From the NCBI GenBank assembly GCA_944548615.1, contig OX155976.1:5120952-5184951 (forward strand): a stretch of DNA of 64,000 nt, in the 5' to 3' direction. The DNA is from Micropterix aruncella (Eukaryota; Arthropoda; Insecta; Lepidoptera; Micropterigidae). The stretch's first letter is position 1. Every line of letters starts with the position of its first letter. This document shows, one piece after another, positions 22,144-35,281 of this stretch. The notes under the pieces were generated by a model. That model did no database searches. It was not told where the DNA came from and saw only the letters and a list, made by a program, of their open reading frames with translations. Position numbers and translations under genes: made by a program.

Positions 22144-22744
22144 TACGTGTGGCACTCGGGGACTGCCGCGGTAAAGCTATTGCATAGCATTTTTAACTTA
22201 TGCAATTATAATTATTTATCTATTTTATTTATTTTATTTTTTCTGATATCAGATGACTGCGCTCTATCGGAAAACGTTAAAATTATTCCGAATCATTTGC
22301 GGCTGCGGTAGCAAATGATTCGGAATAATTTAAACGTCTTCCGATAGAGCGCCGCGCACGAATTTTTTATTCGATAAAGCAAAAAAAACGGATTATTCGA
22401 AAAAAATCGTAGATAAAAAGATAGATAATTAAATTATCTTTAAACTGGTGCAGGTTTCATAATAGGTAATACGCCAGATAGTATTTGCGTAGTAGTCGTT
22501 TTTGTGTTCGGTTAGACCTAATTTCACAAATTAATTACACTACGTAATATAAACAAAATCTAAAATATTCAAAGCTAAGAATATTAGGAAAATGTTCTTG
22601 TTTAACATATATTTTTTTCGAATCGTAAGCAGTACTCGTTTAGACGTAATTATCAGTTTAAAATCATTAATTTTCGTTAAGAAATTTCTTCATTCCGTCG
22701 CTGCGCTGGCCTAGGCCCGCGATAAAAGCTATGCAATAGCTTAA
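22144..22744 (-). mobile_element. Palindromic element J, copy 2
   Basis: An inverted full-length copy of the element at 15.1-15.7 kb. The hairpin is at 22,259-22,352 with loop GGCTGCGGTA, and the terminal inverted 15-mers are both present. Alignment to copy 1 is colinear end to end. Confidence 0.75.
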
Positions 22745-23070
22745 AAAGTGTTATTTTTCAAAAGTAGTGGTCAAAATAAATTAGTAGAATCACATAATAA
22801 ACATGATACTGAAAACAAGTAAATATATTAAAAATAGTAAAAAACATGACTGCCGTTACAGAAAGTGAAATATTGTATTTATATTTATTTTTATTACGGT
22901 TTTATTGTGAAATATTTGTGGTTTATGTATTTATCAATATAGATACATGTATAATTCTAGAATGTACTTAATCAGACATTTCATTTGACACTAAACGTGA
23001 TATATGTATGTTTATTTATTGCCATTCTAACAATGGCAATAAATGACATACATTCTAACGATTCCAACAA
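22745..23070. other. Unassigned AT-rich region
   Basis: No supported feature. Confidence 0.4.
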
Positions 23071-23074
23071 TTTT

Positions 23075-23725
23075 GTTTATTTTATTTATTTATTTACCAG
23101 GGAAAACATACAGCGCTACAAAAAATATTACAATTACATTAAATACAATATTACTGGCCGATGACATGCTTTCAACAATAGTTTTAGTTAGTTATGTCTC
23201 CAATACGCACAGTGGGAGGGGAAAAGGAAAGGAAAAGGAAGGAATGGGTGTCAATAGATTTTAAGTATTAATGTGCAGTACAAAAATAAGAAAATTTACT
23301 GCATCATATAAACTTTTTTTAATTTATTAAAAATAAGTTGAAGAACAAAGAATGAAAAACCAAATAGTCCCTAAGACATGAGTATTCCATGTGAAATGTC
23401 TATGTCAAACAAAACCACACACTTCTGAATCGGCTTAAGCGTTTAGAAGTTATGGTGGAATAATGAAACGGAAAACATACATAGATGAACCCTGAAAACA
23501 TTACACTCCTTTTTTGTTGGACAGTCGTGCAATAAGATAGAAATTAATAACATATGACAAATTCTAATATGCGATAACTAGCTTTAATAAGATTATTACG
23601 ACATGCTTTTATTGTATATTCTGAATGAATAAATTGATACTGAAGGAAGGAATGGAATATAGTGGCAAAGGTACAAAGTTCCATATTCGGACCGCCTGCA
23701 CTGCAAATGACTTGGATATTAAAGT
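23075..23725 (-). pseudogene. LINE 3' fragment
   Basis: On the minus strand about 23,720-23,640 reads FAVQAVRIWNFVPLPLYSIP, a decayed version of the post-RT motif V(R/Q)A(V/I)RLWN-LP. The 3' end (23,075-23,098) is a TTTA tail. The intervening 3' UTR includes a G/A-rich stretch at 23,211-23,245. Confidence 0.6.
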
Positions 23726-23745
23726 TAATGAATGCTGAGTATTAA

Positions 23746-24815
23746 TCCTACTAATAATATTATAAACGCGAAAGTTTGTATGTATATATGGATGTTTGTT
23801 ACTCTTTCGCGCAAAAACTACTGAATAGATTTTGATGAAACTTTACAATAATATAGCTTACACATCAGAATAACACATAGGCTATAAAGATATAGTGTGA
23901 ATTATCTAAAATATAATGATAACTGTCAAGTAAGTAGGAAAAAAATCTAAGAAATTGACATTCGAAATTTAAATTCTATCCTACTATCCTACTAATCCTA
24001 CTAATATTATAAACGCGAAAGTTTGTATGTATGTATGGATGTTTGTTACTCTTTCACGCAAAAACTACTGAATGGATTTTGATGAAACTTTACAATAATA
24101 TAGCTTACACATCAGAATATAACACATAGGCTATAATTTATAAAGATATAGCGTGAATTATCTAAAATATAACGATAACTGTCAAGTAAGTAGGAAAAAA
24201 TCTACGAAATTGATATTCGAAATTTAAATTCTAAGCGTCAATATATATTTTGAAAATTTCATCCTACTATCCTACTAATATTATAAACGCGAAAGCTTGT
24301 AAGAATGTATGGATGTTTGTTACTCTTTCACGCAAAAACTACTGAATGCGTTATTCTGATATGTAAGCTATATTATTGTAAAGTTTCATCAAAATCCATT
24401 CAGTAGTTTTTGCGTGAAAGAGTAACAAACATCCATACATTCTTACAAACTTTCGCGTTTATAATATTAGTAGGATAGTAGGATGAAATTTTCAAAATAT
24501 ATATTGACGCTTAGAATTTAAATTTCGAATATCAATTTCGTAGATTTTTTCCTACTTACTTGACAGTTATCGTTATATTTTAGATAATTCACGCTATATC
24601 TTCATAAATTATAGCCTATGTGTTATTCTGATGTGTAAGCTATATTATTGTAAAGTTTCATCAAAATCCATTCAGTAGTTTTTGCGTGAAAGAGTAACAA
24701 ACATCCATACATACATACAAACTTTCGCGTTTATAATATTAGTAGGATATGGTTTTCTATCATCATTATCCCAATTTTCCATCACCACGCGGGTGAAACC
24801 GCTGGGCGCGGCTAG
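23746..24815 (+). mobile_element. Helitron with repeated and inverted 5' ends
   Basis: The outer ends are canonical: TCCTACTAATAATATTATAA at 23,746 (preceded by A) and a hairpin CGCGGGTGAAACCGCTGGGCG followed by GCTAG (ends 24,815, followed by T). Inside are two more copies of the 5' end in the same orientation (23,996 and 24,270), then two inverted copies (ending about 24,474 and 24,747). The shared unit is the one in the intact 219-bp copy at 52,122-52,340. No protein is encoded. Confidence 0.8.
23996..24747. repeat. Palindrome with arms of about 350 bp inside the Helitron
   Basis: Bases 23,996-24,348 are the reverse complement of 24,397-24,747 with very few differences, around a 48-base spacer. 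It represents head-to-head duplicated Helitron 5' segments. Confidence 0.85.
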
Positions 24816-25508
24816 TTAATTATAAAAGTTAATTTAATTTAATATAAGCAATGGTTGTAGTCTTGTTATGCCCGTGAAGACCGCAAAAGTAACTTTGCCT
24901 AAACGTCTCAAAAAAATTGGCCTTGTTACTCGCGGTGAGAATTCGGTTTTCTTTCCAGTACCAGTAGCTTGAGCATCTAGAGAGTATTTATCTTCAAAAT
25001 AATTAAATGTTTGCTTGATTCTGCAAAATAAAGATGTGAGATGTAAGTTTGCACATCGCTTGTTTTTGGTCTGTAATACTTTCTAAGGCAATATGGATAG
25101 TACGCTGTTTGTTTAGAGTTGCTAGACTAGCTGCATGCGAACCGCGCCTTAAAACAAACGTCTTTCGCGTCTTGGAATGTTGCCACAAGAGCCGATGAAT
25201 AAGGTATTTACTTTTCTCAGAAAATACGATGGCCGATTGAAAAAAATCATACATTTTATAATAATAAGTATTATAACAATAATAAATTATTTATTTGCAG
25301 CTTACAATGCAAAAAATAGACAGAAAAACAATCAAACTGTATCTATCCGTCATTTCTAAAAAGAAAACCAAAGTTATAACGAACAAAACAAAAAAAGAAT
25401 CACGCATATTCATCGTTCGAATCTTGAGTAGAAAAAAGCACTTTCATTTTTCTTTCGATACGAACACTTTTTAAAAAAACCTAATCGGTTCAGCCGTTCT
25501 TAAGTGAT
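24816..25508. other. Unassigned region
   Basis: No supported gene. Short open frames on both strands lack any domain signature. Confidence 0.4.
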
Positions 25509-26380
25509 GCGATGACCAACGAACAGCATTTTCTTTTTATTTATATAGGTTTAAAAAATCGTCTAAAAATCTTTGGCTTCTAAAATGTTTCTTTGTCCTT
25601 TGACTTCGCCGGCGTAGAAGAGTTGCCGAAACGTACTATGGCAACGAGCAATTTAATACTCTATATAATCAATGGTATTATCAATCGGCTCTCGTAGGCA
25701 AAATATGATATTTTAAATAACTTCACATTCTGCATGTATTCTGCCTGCTGAATACACGACTGGGCGGGCGCTTCGATTCATATTGACGCGATGACCAACA
25801 AACAGCATTTTCTTTTTATTTATATAGGTTTAAAAAATCGTCTAAAAATCTTTGGCTTCTAAAATGTTTCTTTGTCCTTTGACTTCGCCGGCGTAGAAGA
25901 GTTGCCGAAACGTACTATGGCATCGAGCAATTTAATACTCTATATAATCAATGGTATTATCAATCGGCGCTCGTAGGCAAAATATGATATTTTAAATAAC
26001 TTCACATTCTGCATGTATTCTGCCTGCTGAATACACGACTGAGCGGGCGCTTCGATTCATATTGACGCGATGACCAACAAACAGCATTTTCTTTTTATTT
26101 ATATAGGTTTAAAAAATCGTCTAAAAATCTTTGGCTTCTAAAATGTTTCTTTGTCCTTTGACTTCGCCGGCGTAGAAGAGTTGCCGAAACGTACTATGGC
26201 ATCGAGCAATTTAATACTCTATATAATCAATGGTATTATCAATCGGCTCTCGTAGGCAAAATATGATATTTTAAATAACTTCACATTCTGCATGTATTCT
26301 GCCTGCTGAATACACGACTGAGCGGGCGCTTCAATTCATATTGACGCGATGACCAACAAACAGCATTTTCTTTTTATTTA
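25509..26380 (+). repeat. 279-bp tandem satellite, left part (three units plus 35 bp)
   Basis: Units start GCGATGACCAACRAACAGC at 25,509, 25,788, 26,067 and 26,346, an exact 279-bp period, with only a handful of substitutions between units. The fourth unit is broken at TTTTTATTTA (26,380) by the LINE insertion and continues at 40,475. The first unit differs most, as expected at an array edge. Confidence 0.9.
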
Positions 26381-26439
26381 AGATTATCCTCAAAACTATA
26401 ATTTAGAAATGAAGTAATTATAGTTTTAGGATAATCTTA
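26380..26439. repeat. Hairpin at the 5' boundary of the LINE
   Basis: AAGATTATCCTCAAAACTA (26,380 onward) pairs with TAGTTTTAGGATAATCTTA (26,421-26,439). The arms are about 24 bp with a one-base bulge and a 10-12-base loop. Confidence 0.75.
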
Positions 26440-27033
26440 ACGCATATTTCTGTAAATTACCGCTTTTGTAATATATTAACATTCATTTTTAATTTGATAA
26501 TGATATTTATTTTTAACTTGACTATTTCTATTAATTACTATTATTTGGACATTTCATTTTATTTTGTATACAAATTTATCATTTCTTTATTACACTTATT
26601 TTAATTATGGTTGTTTGAATTTTTCGATATTTGGATTGAATATTTCGACATTTCGATATTTCGACAGATCCGATATTTCGACATTTTTACATCTTGATAA
26701 TATTTATACAGGTTGCTTTTTACTACATGTATATTTTTTATGTTTTCACTGGGAATATTCTCGTTCGAAATTTTTTACTGTGATATTTATTTCTACGTTT
26801 AACGACTATATCATTCTCAGTTACTTAATTAGACATATTATTATTTATGATGATCAATTCTTAATACAGGTTATAAATACCAATATTTTTGCCTATCATT
26901 ACTGCATCGTCCCACTTAAGCTACAAATAATCTCTCATTCTAGTCATCACACAAACCTAATTCATACATTACACAACCTAATTGGCACTCTTACAACGTT
27001 TTTCTTTATTAGAATTATCTTCTAATAAAAGTT

Positions 27034-28730
27034 TGTAACGTTCCCCGATTAAGAAAAAGCCTGTTGTTAGGTCATGGAAAAATATCTTTCTTGGAATCTA
27101 GGATTGCCGTGGAAAAAGAGGTGTAATGGTTTAATGATGTGTGTATGTGGGCGCCACCACGGAAATCTTGGATGATTAGGGATTCGGGTCGTTACGAGAA
27201 AAAGCAGGCGTGGTCGCTGCCTGACCTTGAACGCCGCAGAAGGGGATACGCGACAGGATCTGGGACCGCGGTAGCTCAGTGGAAAGGGTCGTGGTGAACC
27301 CAAGGAATCCTGCGCGGAGAAAAAGGAGAGCTTCTGGAGGAGAAGGACAGCCTTGCTTCTATTGTGATAAAAGGGGAAAACTAGGGAAAGGAGAGTGGAG
27401 GAGTAATAAATAGGGATATAATAAGTACTTACTGTGGGCTTATCACCTAATCTGGAAAATAAAATAGATATTCGACCGCTGTGAAGTCGCGAGCGATCTG
27501 AGCTGTCAGATTCGCTGCGCGGGCGGTCTCTGCGCCGATGTATTGCGGCGGGCTTCGCGCCGATCCGGAACAGTTAGTCTCGTATATTATCAATCTGAGT
27601 CTGTACCATTTATACCATAAATCAAGAATAGAATTTCTCTCCGGGTGCGAGAGATTAACCCTTTTAAGAGAAAAACTCAAAGTAGGATACAAGGTTTATT
27701 GCTCATAAATTACAGGATTTTATCTCATTCGATTTAAGTATATTAAAATATGTATTCGGGAGGACTTCTAGAACCTTCGCAAGCCCTTCGGAGCGGAGGA
27801 ATCACCGGAGCGTGCGTGAAAAGTCACGGTAGGTAGGTCGCTAAACTCACGGTAGGTGGGTGCTTACGGGTATTATGGGGAATTTCGGGAGGAATTCTGG
27901 GATCACCTCTACGGATATGCTTTTATATTGTTATTATTTGTACAAAGGAGACTTTGAAAAGGGGGAGAACCTTCAACAACCGCCGGCGCGGGAACTTGCG
28001 TTACGTCGGTCTGGCGCGTTCTCTGAAACGTACCACGGTTTCACGGGAATTACGCGCCGAGCCCTTGGACTCTCTCTCTCGCGCTTGGCTGGGTTGAGTA
28101 GTGCTTCTAATGACGATTAAACGGGAAAAATGCCCTAAGGCGAACTATAGAGAGCGCTCTTGCACTAGATTCGAATGATTGGATTCTTTAATATGAAATA
28201 TAATAATTATTATCTGAGCTCTGGGGGGTTTTAAAGTTTGGGGAGTCAGAAAAACGTGAACCCTAGAAACTCGCCTGATTTGGAAGGTAGGTCCCTCGGA
28301 GGCTGGGGTTCGTTGCGGCTGACTGCGGGATTTGCGCACTGATGTCGCCCGTTGAAACTATGGATTCTTGACGAACTTTAAAACGTGTCACTGCAGCTCC
28401 GTTTTGCGATAAAATGTGAGCCGCTGGGGACTTGACCCCCAGCGGCCACGGGCACTTCCGCTGCGTTCGGCGGTTCAAAACTAAGAGAGGGTATCAAAAT
28501 TGGGCGCTCGATCCGGTCGGTTTTTAATTTAGTATTCTGGCAATTTTTGCCGCCGAATCCGACTAGGGTGTGCGATGTTATATCGCATGATGCGATTACG
28601 GCAACGATCGGAAGTCGAGATAATATATTTATGTGCCGATTGAATTGTGGCTAAGTGTAAAGTGAATTATATGAGAGTTTTGCTAATGTATTTTAAAGAG
28701 GTAAAATCCCGTGACGAGTAGTTCGTCACA
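27034..28730 (+). repeat. 5' LTR (1,697 bp)
   Basis: TGTAACGTTCCCCG ... GTTCGTCACA. It matches the 3' LTR at a constant offset of 8,248 bp with no indel; substitutions were seen near 27,950, 28,282 and 28,664. It includes a run resembling a tRNA D-arm (GTAGCTCAGTGG near 27,270) without the rest of a tRNA. Confidence 0.95.
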
Positions 28731-31700
28731 GGCCGTCAGTATGGGGTAGCGACGTCCCGGCGCTGTACCACACATAACTAACAGGTGTATAAAAAAACAC
28801 AAAGAATAAAAATAAAGAAAAATATAGAGAAGAGATAAAGAGAGAAAAAAAAAAAAAAATATTATAAGAGTTCTATTCCTATGGTGCCTTTGTGGTACGG
28901 AAGAGAAGAAAAGAAAATTGAAAAATATGTCCCGAAGAAGAACTAATGACAGTTAGGTAGAGAAAATAAAATAATGGACCTTTGTAAAGGATTCTTACTC
29001 TAACAGTTACCTTTGAGATGGGATTTATCGAATTGTATTGAAGGAGTTCGGATTCATGGAAATGAAAGAAGATATGGGCTGAATGGCTTGCTAGGCAACA
29101 TTTACGAGACTTGTCGAGTCGGTGTTCGTCGTCGGTCGCTCGTCGTCGCTCTGGCGGCCGGGGTGGCCGTGGTCTCGCGTCAGCTCGTCGTCAGGTCCAT
29201 CAGCCGGGGTGGCCGTGGTGTCACGTCGGCTCCTTGTTCTCGTAGTTCCATCGGCCGGGGTGGCCGTGGTATCGCGTCAGCTGGAGAAGCGGTTTCGGGT
29301 TGAAACTGGCTTGGGGACAGCCGGGTTGTTGGCTGTGCTCGTCCCGTCCTTGTATGCCTCGAACAATGGAGAAAAGTTGTGCGTTAGCAATGCTGCCTGG
29401 ATATTGACAAGTGGCATCGTGCTTTGATAAAGTTTACAGATAAAGGCCACTGTCGACCGGTGTCAAGAGAACAGTGAGCGTTCTTTTATTATCGCATTGT
29501 AGAAGAGAATGTCTGATATTATGACGCTGTGATACACTTTCACTTTAATGACTACTTAGCACTTAGTAACTTTAACTATTATCACTGGTTTAGTGTCCCA
29601 TATTTAAAGCCCCAATTGTGTGCAAGAGGATTGTGCACTATCATATAAAATGTCCGGCAACAATTGGTCGTTATTAAGGAAAGTTTGTATACTGCCTTTA
29701 ACCGGTGTGCTGCTTCGGGTCGCTGTGTGCCGAAGACTGCTGCTGCGGAGGGATTTCGTCCCGCTGCGCGAGCGCGTCTCGGTTCCGTAGGCTGATGCCT
29801 ACGTGGCGTTATCCGATGGGGTTGTGATGCGTGCGTCAGTGGGATGTGCCACCTCGCTGTCATCGCCCAAGTAGTGCCGCGCGAGCAATAAGCGTTGGGT
29901 GCTTAGTCGCTGCGGTGCTGCTGCAGTCCAGGTCATGAGTGTTGTCATGATTCTGCTTGCTCGTACGGTGTCCATGTACTGCAAAGTGCATTTCCCGAGC
30001 CGTAAATGTTCGTATTTGGAAGTTCACATTGGCAGAATAGGTTGGGGAAGGACAGGCAGGGTTCCTTCTGACTATTGTTTTTTTTTATTTAAGAAAGGAC
30101 TAGTGCGGGAACGCTATCTTTACACTTCCAAAAGAATAATAGTGAATTTCCTAAGTACAATTTTTTTTACCATCTCGCAAGTTGTAATTTAACAAATAAA
30201 AGATAGAAAAATAACGATAAAATAAAAGAAAAACTGTTCAAAGAAAAATAAGAAGTAAGCGAGAAATACAAGCTTAATCTATAAGAAATACTTTTCGAGA
30301 AAGATTAGTGTTATCTACGTGAGATAACAAGGTAAAACAATAAATAGGAAAATAGAAAATAGAAAATAACAATAAGAAAATAGAAGATAAGAAAACCGTT
30401 AAAATAGAAACAGAGAAAAAGAAAGGTTTTTACAAAGTTTTCGGCTTTGCTTAGTTGCGCAAAGTGGCGTTTAATAATTGACGCTTTAAGAAATGCGATT
30501 GAAGTGGGTCACTTGATATATGAGGTAACGTTCCTCCCTGCTGATGGCAGGTAAAATTTTAAACAGATGTATTAAAAATATTGAATAAAGAAAGGTATTT
30601 GCTTTTGCTTCGTCCATTACTGTACGCAATTTCTTTTTTGACGGATATTGCGTACGGCATTTCGGATCTTACGGGCGATGTGTATGTGACATCATATAAA
30701 AAAAAAAAATGAAAAAGAGAGGAGAAAAATAAAATATACAATGACATAGAAGATGTCCTAATAATACGCAGTATTTCTGCCACGTAGTTGTCTGAATTAA
30801 AATTTGGTTTCGCCGTGTATCTCCGCAGTCAAACCGTTAGTGAGTTCAGGGAAATGAGGTGAAATGAGAAAGAAGATATGATTATAAAATTATACCTTGA
30901 CAAGCAACTTTGGTATAAGTGAAAAAAATGATTGAAAATTTGTGTTCTTGCGCGGCCGGGGTTGTTGTGAGGTTCTGGGAAATTTGTTCGGCTTACGAAG
31001 TAAAAATGTATCAACAAGTATATGTCGTTTTTCAGGAACCGGACAGTGTAAATAAGGATTTAACAAAAATAATAAGAGGAAAAAAATATATGACCTCGCT
31101 ATAAGGAGCGTAATGTCGAGTGATAATAGGGTCGTAGTGACCTAGCTGAACCGGCCTGTTTTAAGTGACTCGTGCTTTCAGTCGGAATGACGGACTATAT
31201 TATATGTGGTAGTTCCGACACCACGGAATTTTAATTTCCGCGAGTCGTTGTCATCCTCCTTTACGCGAGAAGTGTAGATGATATATAATAATAAAAATTT
31301 ATGTCACAAGTTTGTTATAGATAACCTGTTTTATATGGGTATAATTTAAATATGCCGAACGTAAGAATTTTCGTGTTTGTGGAATGTTTGATTTTGTTTT
31401 GGGGTGTTATGTTTTAATATTTTGGGGTGTTTTTTTTTTGTGGAACCTACAATATTCAGTTTATTAGGGACGTGGCAACTGTCATGCTTTTAATGTCAAG
31501 CAGTTGGTTCTTGAGTGTTAAAGACTCTCAATTGTCTATATTCTCGATGTAATGTTATTATATGCTCCTTTTCCGTGTTTCGGTGATTTTCGGTCACAAC
31601 TACTTTATCGGAAGACAGATACACTTAACAGTAGGACTTGTGAGGTCCTGAGTGTTCAAAACTAACAAAATTACTATACGATGTACTGGGAAAATTGTGT

Positions 31701-34700
31701 CGAGGGAGAATAATATTTCGGTATTTTGACTTCAAATTTTCTTCTTTCGCAACCTGTTCATTCTCTTTCCATGCTTCGACATTCAAGGTTTTCCTTTCGC
31801 ACTTCTTTCATACTAAATTATCTGTCTCGTACTTTCGTATAATCCTTGGCACTATTCTTAGTGTAAAATATGAAGCGTATTGGTAAATCGTTTGTTTTGA
31901 TGCTATTTTTCCTTTCTGAAGGAAGGATCGAATGATTAGGGGCAAACTAATGAGCTAGAACCTTTTATTTAGGTCATGTAAAGCCTATCTGCGGAAATAT
32001 AAGCCGCGCCTTGACGGATAGCAAGGTTGAATCAAGGACATTCGCAAGCTGTGAATAAAATTGTTGTCAACGACGGTTTCGCGTTCTACTAGGGCCTGTT
32101 TCGCTGGACAGTTGTTCGAAGCTATTCCGTGTTGTACAAACATAAAAAATATAGTAAAAAAAAAATGTATAAAATTGGTACGTGTGTACCCATAAAAAAA
32201 AATAAATCAGTAGACCGCGACAGATTTTAATTCGGCCGGACTACTGAGGTGTTTTTCGTCTGAAATAGGCAGGGATATATGTGCCACCGAACCCAATATA
32301 ATAATAAAATATGGACGCATATAGCGTATGGTCTTAGGTCGGGAATTACCTCGATTCTAGGTAGGTTCACAAGGCTTATCTAAGGGAGTAGGTCGTTGTT
32401 TGTTTAAATGGTATGAAAATAAAATATATTAAGGGAATTACGTATCGTAATATAAAAATTATGCGACGGTAAAATGACATACCAGATGGCGCTGCCGTCT
32501 GGTATGGGGTTTTATAAAAAAAAAAAAAATAATGAAATAAAATATGAAAGTATTTTTTTTTTTTTTTTGTATAAATGCCTAACTTGTCGACTAATTTTTT
32601 TTTTTTTTGACCTTTTGGTACTTCGTATTGTAGGTTCATTGAATTTAGTTTAAGCTATTTTTGAGGGATTTGTTTGTTTGTTTGTCTCACGGCGGGGGAA
32701 GGTTTGTTTATTTTAAGTTTATGTACCCTTTTAGCATCTTGTTTTTCCTTTCGTTTTTGATTTTAATACGTCTGTTAGAGCTTCCTTCGGAACGTCACCG
32801 GTATTTTCCCTTCAGCTCCCTTCTCCTGCCTTTCGTGCGCGTCTGTCTTTTAAGCCACTAGTTCCTTGCAAGGTCCTTTACGTGATGCACTCCTCTGCTG
32901 CGACCGCTTTCGTCGGCTAGAGAATGTAACCCTTGTGACACCGTGTGTGTGAATGTATGCGTGTAGGTATGTGTGTAAATGTGAGTACTAGTGAGTGTAG
33001 GTGTGTGCAATTATGTATGGTAATATGTGGAAGTGTGCGCACGTGTGTGTTGAAGTAGTAATCGCTAACAAATTAAGATTTAAAATTGTATGAATACTGT
33101 GTTTTGATGGAAGATTTGTGTGGATGTGTGTATAAATATGTGTGTGTGTGTTACGAAAGTGATAATGTGTGTGTTAATATTAATTTGAATTAAAATAAAA
33201 AGTGAAAGAGAGCCAAAAAAGAATTTAAGTGAAAGTGAGTTGATAAAGTGAGGAACTATTATGTTTTGAATTAAAAGAAATAAAATGAAAGAAAACCAAA
33301 AAGAATTTACATGAAGGTGATTGATAAAGTGGAGTGAAGTGAGAGAAGAACTATTATGTTTTGAATTAAAAAAATAAAATGAGAGGAAAGCCAGAATAAT
33401 TCAAATGAAAATGAGTTGAGAAAGTGAAGAGTTATTATGTTGTTGTTACTTGTACAATTCTAGAAAATGGTGTGAAAAGAAGAAGAAGAAGGAAGACTAG
33501 TTATCAAAGCGAAAGTGGAAAAAAGAAAAATAAACAAATAAAAAAATAAATATTTATTTGAAGAAAATAAATTCCTATATTGTGTTGATGTTGTTTCGAA
33601 TTTTATAAGTGCTAAATAATGATGAAGAAGAAGAAGAAATATTTGAAGCGTGTACTATGTTATGTGTGTGATCCTTGTATTTAGTGTTGTAAGTTTGTGT
33701 AATTAATATTTTATGAAGAAGAAAATATTTGCTTGGAAGTATTATTTGCGATAGTGTGTAACGGTCCTTATTTTCCTTGTGAAGAGTATTTTTTTGTATG
33801 TTATTGAAGCGTGTTGAAGTTGCTACATCACAAGAATGCGAGTGGCTAGTACCGAATACGATGCGAGTTAAAGGGAAAATAATATTTTGAAAAAGAAAAA
33901 AAAATGAATTTCTATGTGTCGTTGATTTTGTTTTGAATTGTATATTATGTATTAAATAATGCTGATGAAGAAGACAAATGTTCGAAGGTGTGTGATGTTA
34001 CGTGTGTTATCGCTGTATTTATTATTGTATATTTGTGTATTTATTATTTTATGAAAATAAAATATTTGTTTGAGGATATTAATCGCGATGGTGTATGATG
34101 GTCCTTATTTTCTGGATGTGTGTATCGTCGGAACGTATTGAGTTGTCACGAAGGAATGCAAGGAAATAATATGAAGACGGAGCAAGCTGACAGAAAAGAA
34201 AAACTGAAAAAAACAAAGCACCAGATGCGGACGTACCTTTATACTGCTTCTATCCGATGTAGATGTCGAAAATTCGTCGCAGAATTTGCACGAAATGGCT
34301 GCGCTAGAGTGAAGTCGAACGTCTATTCAATTTTGTATCTGTAAACGTTCCGCTAGTGGGAGCGTAGTATTTTTTAGCCAGAAGTGGTACATTTATGGGG
34401 TGGTATATTTTTATTTGTTGCGTACAACGATGTATGGAGAATATTGATATGGGAAAGTATATTTGTGAATCGCGTGGTATTTTGTCCGCGCGAACGAAAA
34501 TGTTGCTACGTTCGTTTGACAGCTCGAATGGCCGGCGTTTTGTAATGTTTTGTCGTTTTCTATAGTTTTTATATTAATTAGGGGGTGTTATATGTGGTTT
34601 TGTGCCGTGAGACAAGGGTATCCGCTTGATAGAGGTGTAGGAAGTGTTTTGGGTGATGGATGGCTGTGGGAAGGTGGTTATATTGTAGGTCAAAATTATT

Positions 34701-35281
34701 GAATGCCGTAAAATGGTTGGTAAACAAGTGCCACTTTAATGATATTTCTGAATAAAAGTACTTAAAATCGCGCCTGCGTGTATAATATGTCGTGTTTTTA
34801 AGGAGATCTAATTAAAAGAGATCTAATAAAAAAAATAATTCGTAAAATAATTAAAAGACAGAAGGAAAAAATCTGAAGTTGAATTTATATAGTATTATTT
34901 GATAATAATAAAAGTGACCTAGAGAAAAAATATAAAAAAGTATTTTAGGGTGGGATTGGGTGGGAGATATTTTGCTTACTGAAATAGTACAGTTTAATAT
35001 GTATGTAAAAAAAATTATTTTTTTTTTTTTTTTTTTTGGCCCAATTTCTGGAACCAAGGTGGGAATTATATAAAAGAAAAAAATGTATATTTTATTTGAA
35101 AATTATGTGAGTAGTAATAATAGGAAAATATATTAAGTATGTCAAAGCCCCAGTTGGGTGACAAATTCTGTAGCCAACGGGGGAAGAAAAAAAAATTAAA
35201 AAAGATTTTAGATAGAGTTTTGAAAAAAAAATATGCCCCACGTTATGACAAAGTTGCAGCCTCGCGTTGGGCGTCAATTTC
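28731..35281. other. Non-coding interior of the LTR element
   Basis: It contains a three-unit GC-rich minisatellite (CCGGGGTGGCCGTGGT at 29,158, 29,204 and 29,255) and TG-rich sequence at 32,935-33,180. Three A-rich units of 81-94 bp start at about 33,186, 33,267 and 33,361. A duplicated block of about 190 bp occurs at 33,575-33,775 and 33,925-34,115. Near the 3' end a motif like the interior/LTR border recurs three times (about 35,038, 35,150 and 35,260; core TTGGG(C/T)G...AATTTCTG). No protein domain is seen. Confidence 0.7.

Noticed and set aside
25509..26380. CRISPR-like array
   Set aside because: Whole 279-bp units are near-identical with no spacers; the context is a eukaryotic satellite.
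26564..27025. 153-codon frame in the LINE leader as ORF1
   Set aside because: Composition is AT-driven (Ile, Phe, Tyr, His rich), with no zinc knuckle, coiled coil or RRM signature, and it ends at the LTR junction.
27250..27310. Possible tRNA gene in the LTR (GTAGCTCAGTGG)
   Set aside because: Only a D-arm-like box A is seen; no B box or cloverleaf closes around it.
28731..28780. tRNA primer-binding site after the 5' LTR
   Set aside because: A TGGGG occurs 11 bases in, but the following bases do not look like the complement of a tRNA 3' end I can name.
32935..33180. Telomeric-type repeat in TG-rich stretch
   Set aside because: Irregular TGTG runs, not the insect TTAGG repeat.
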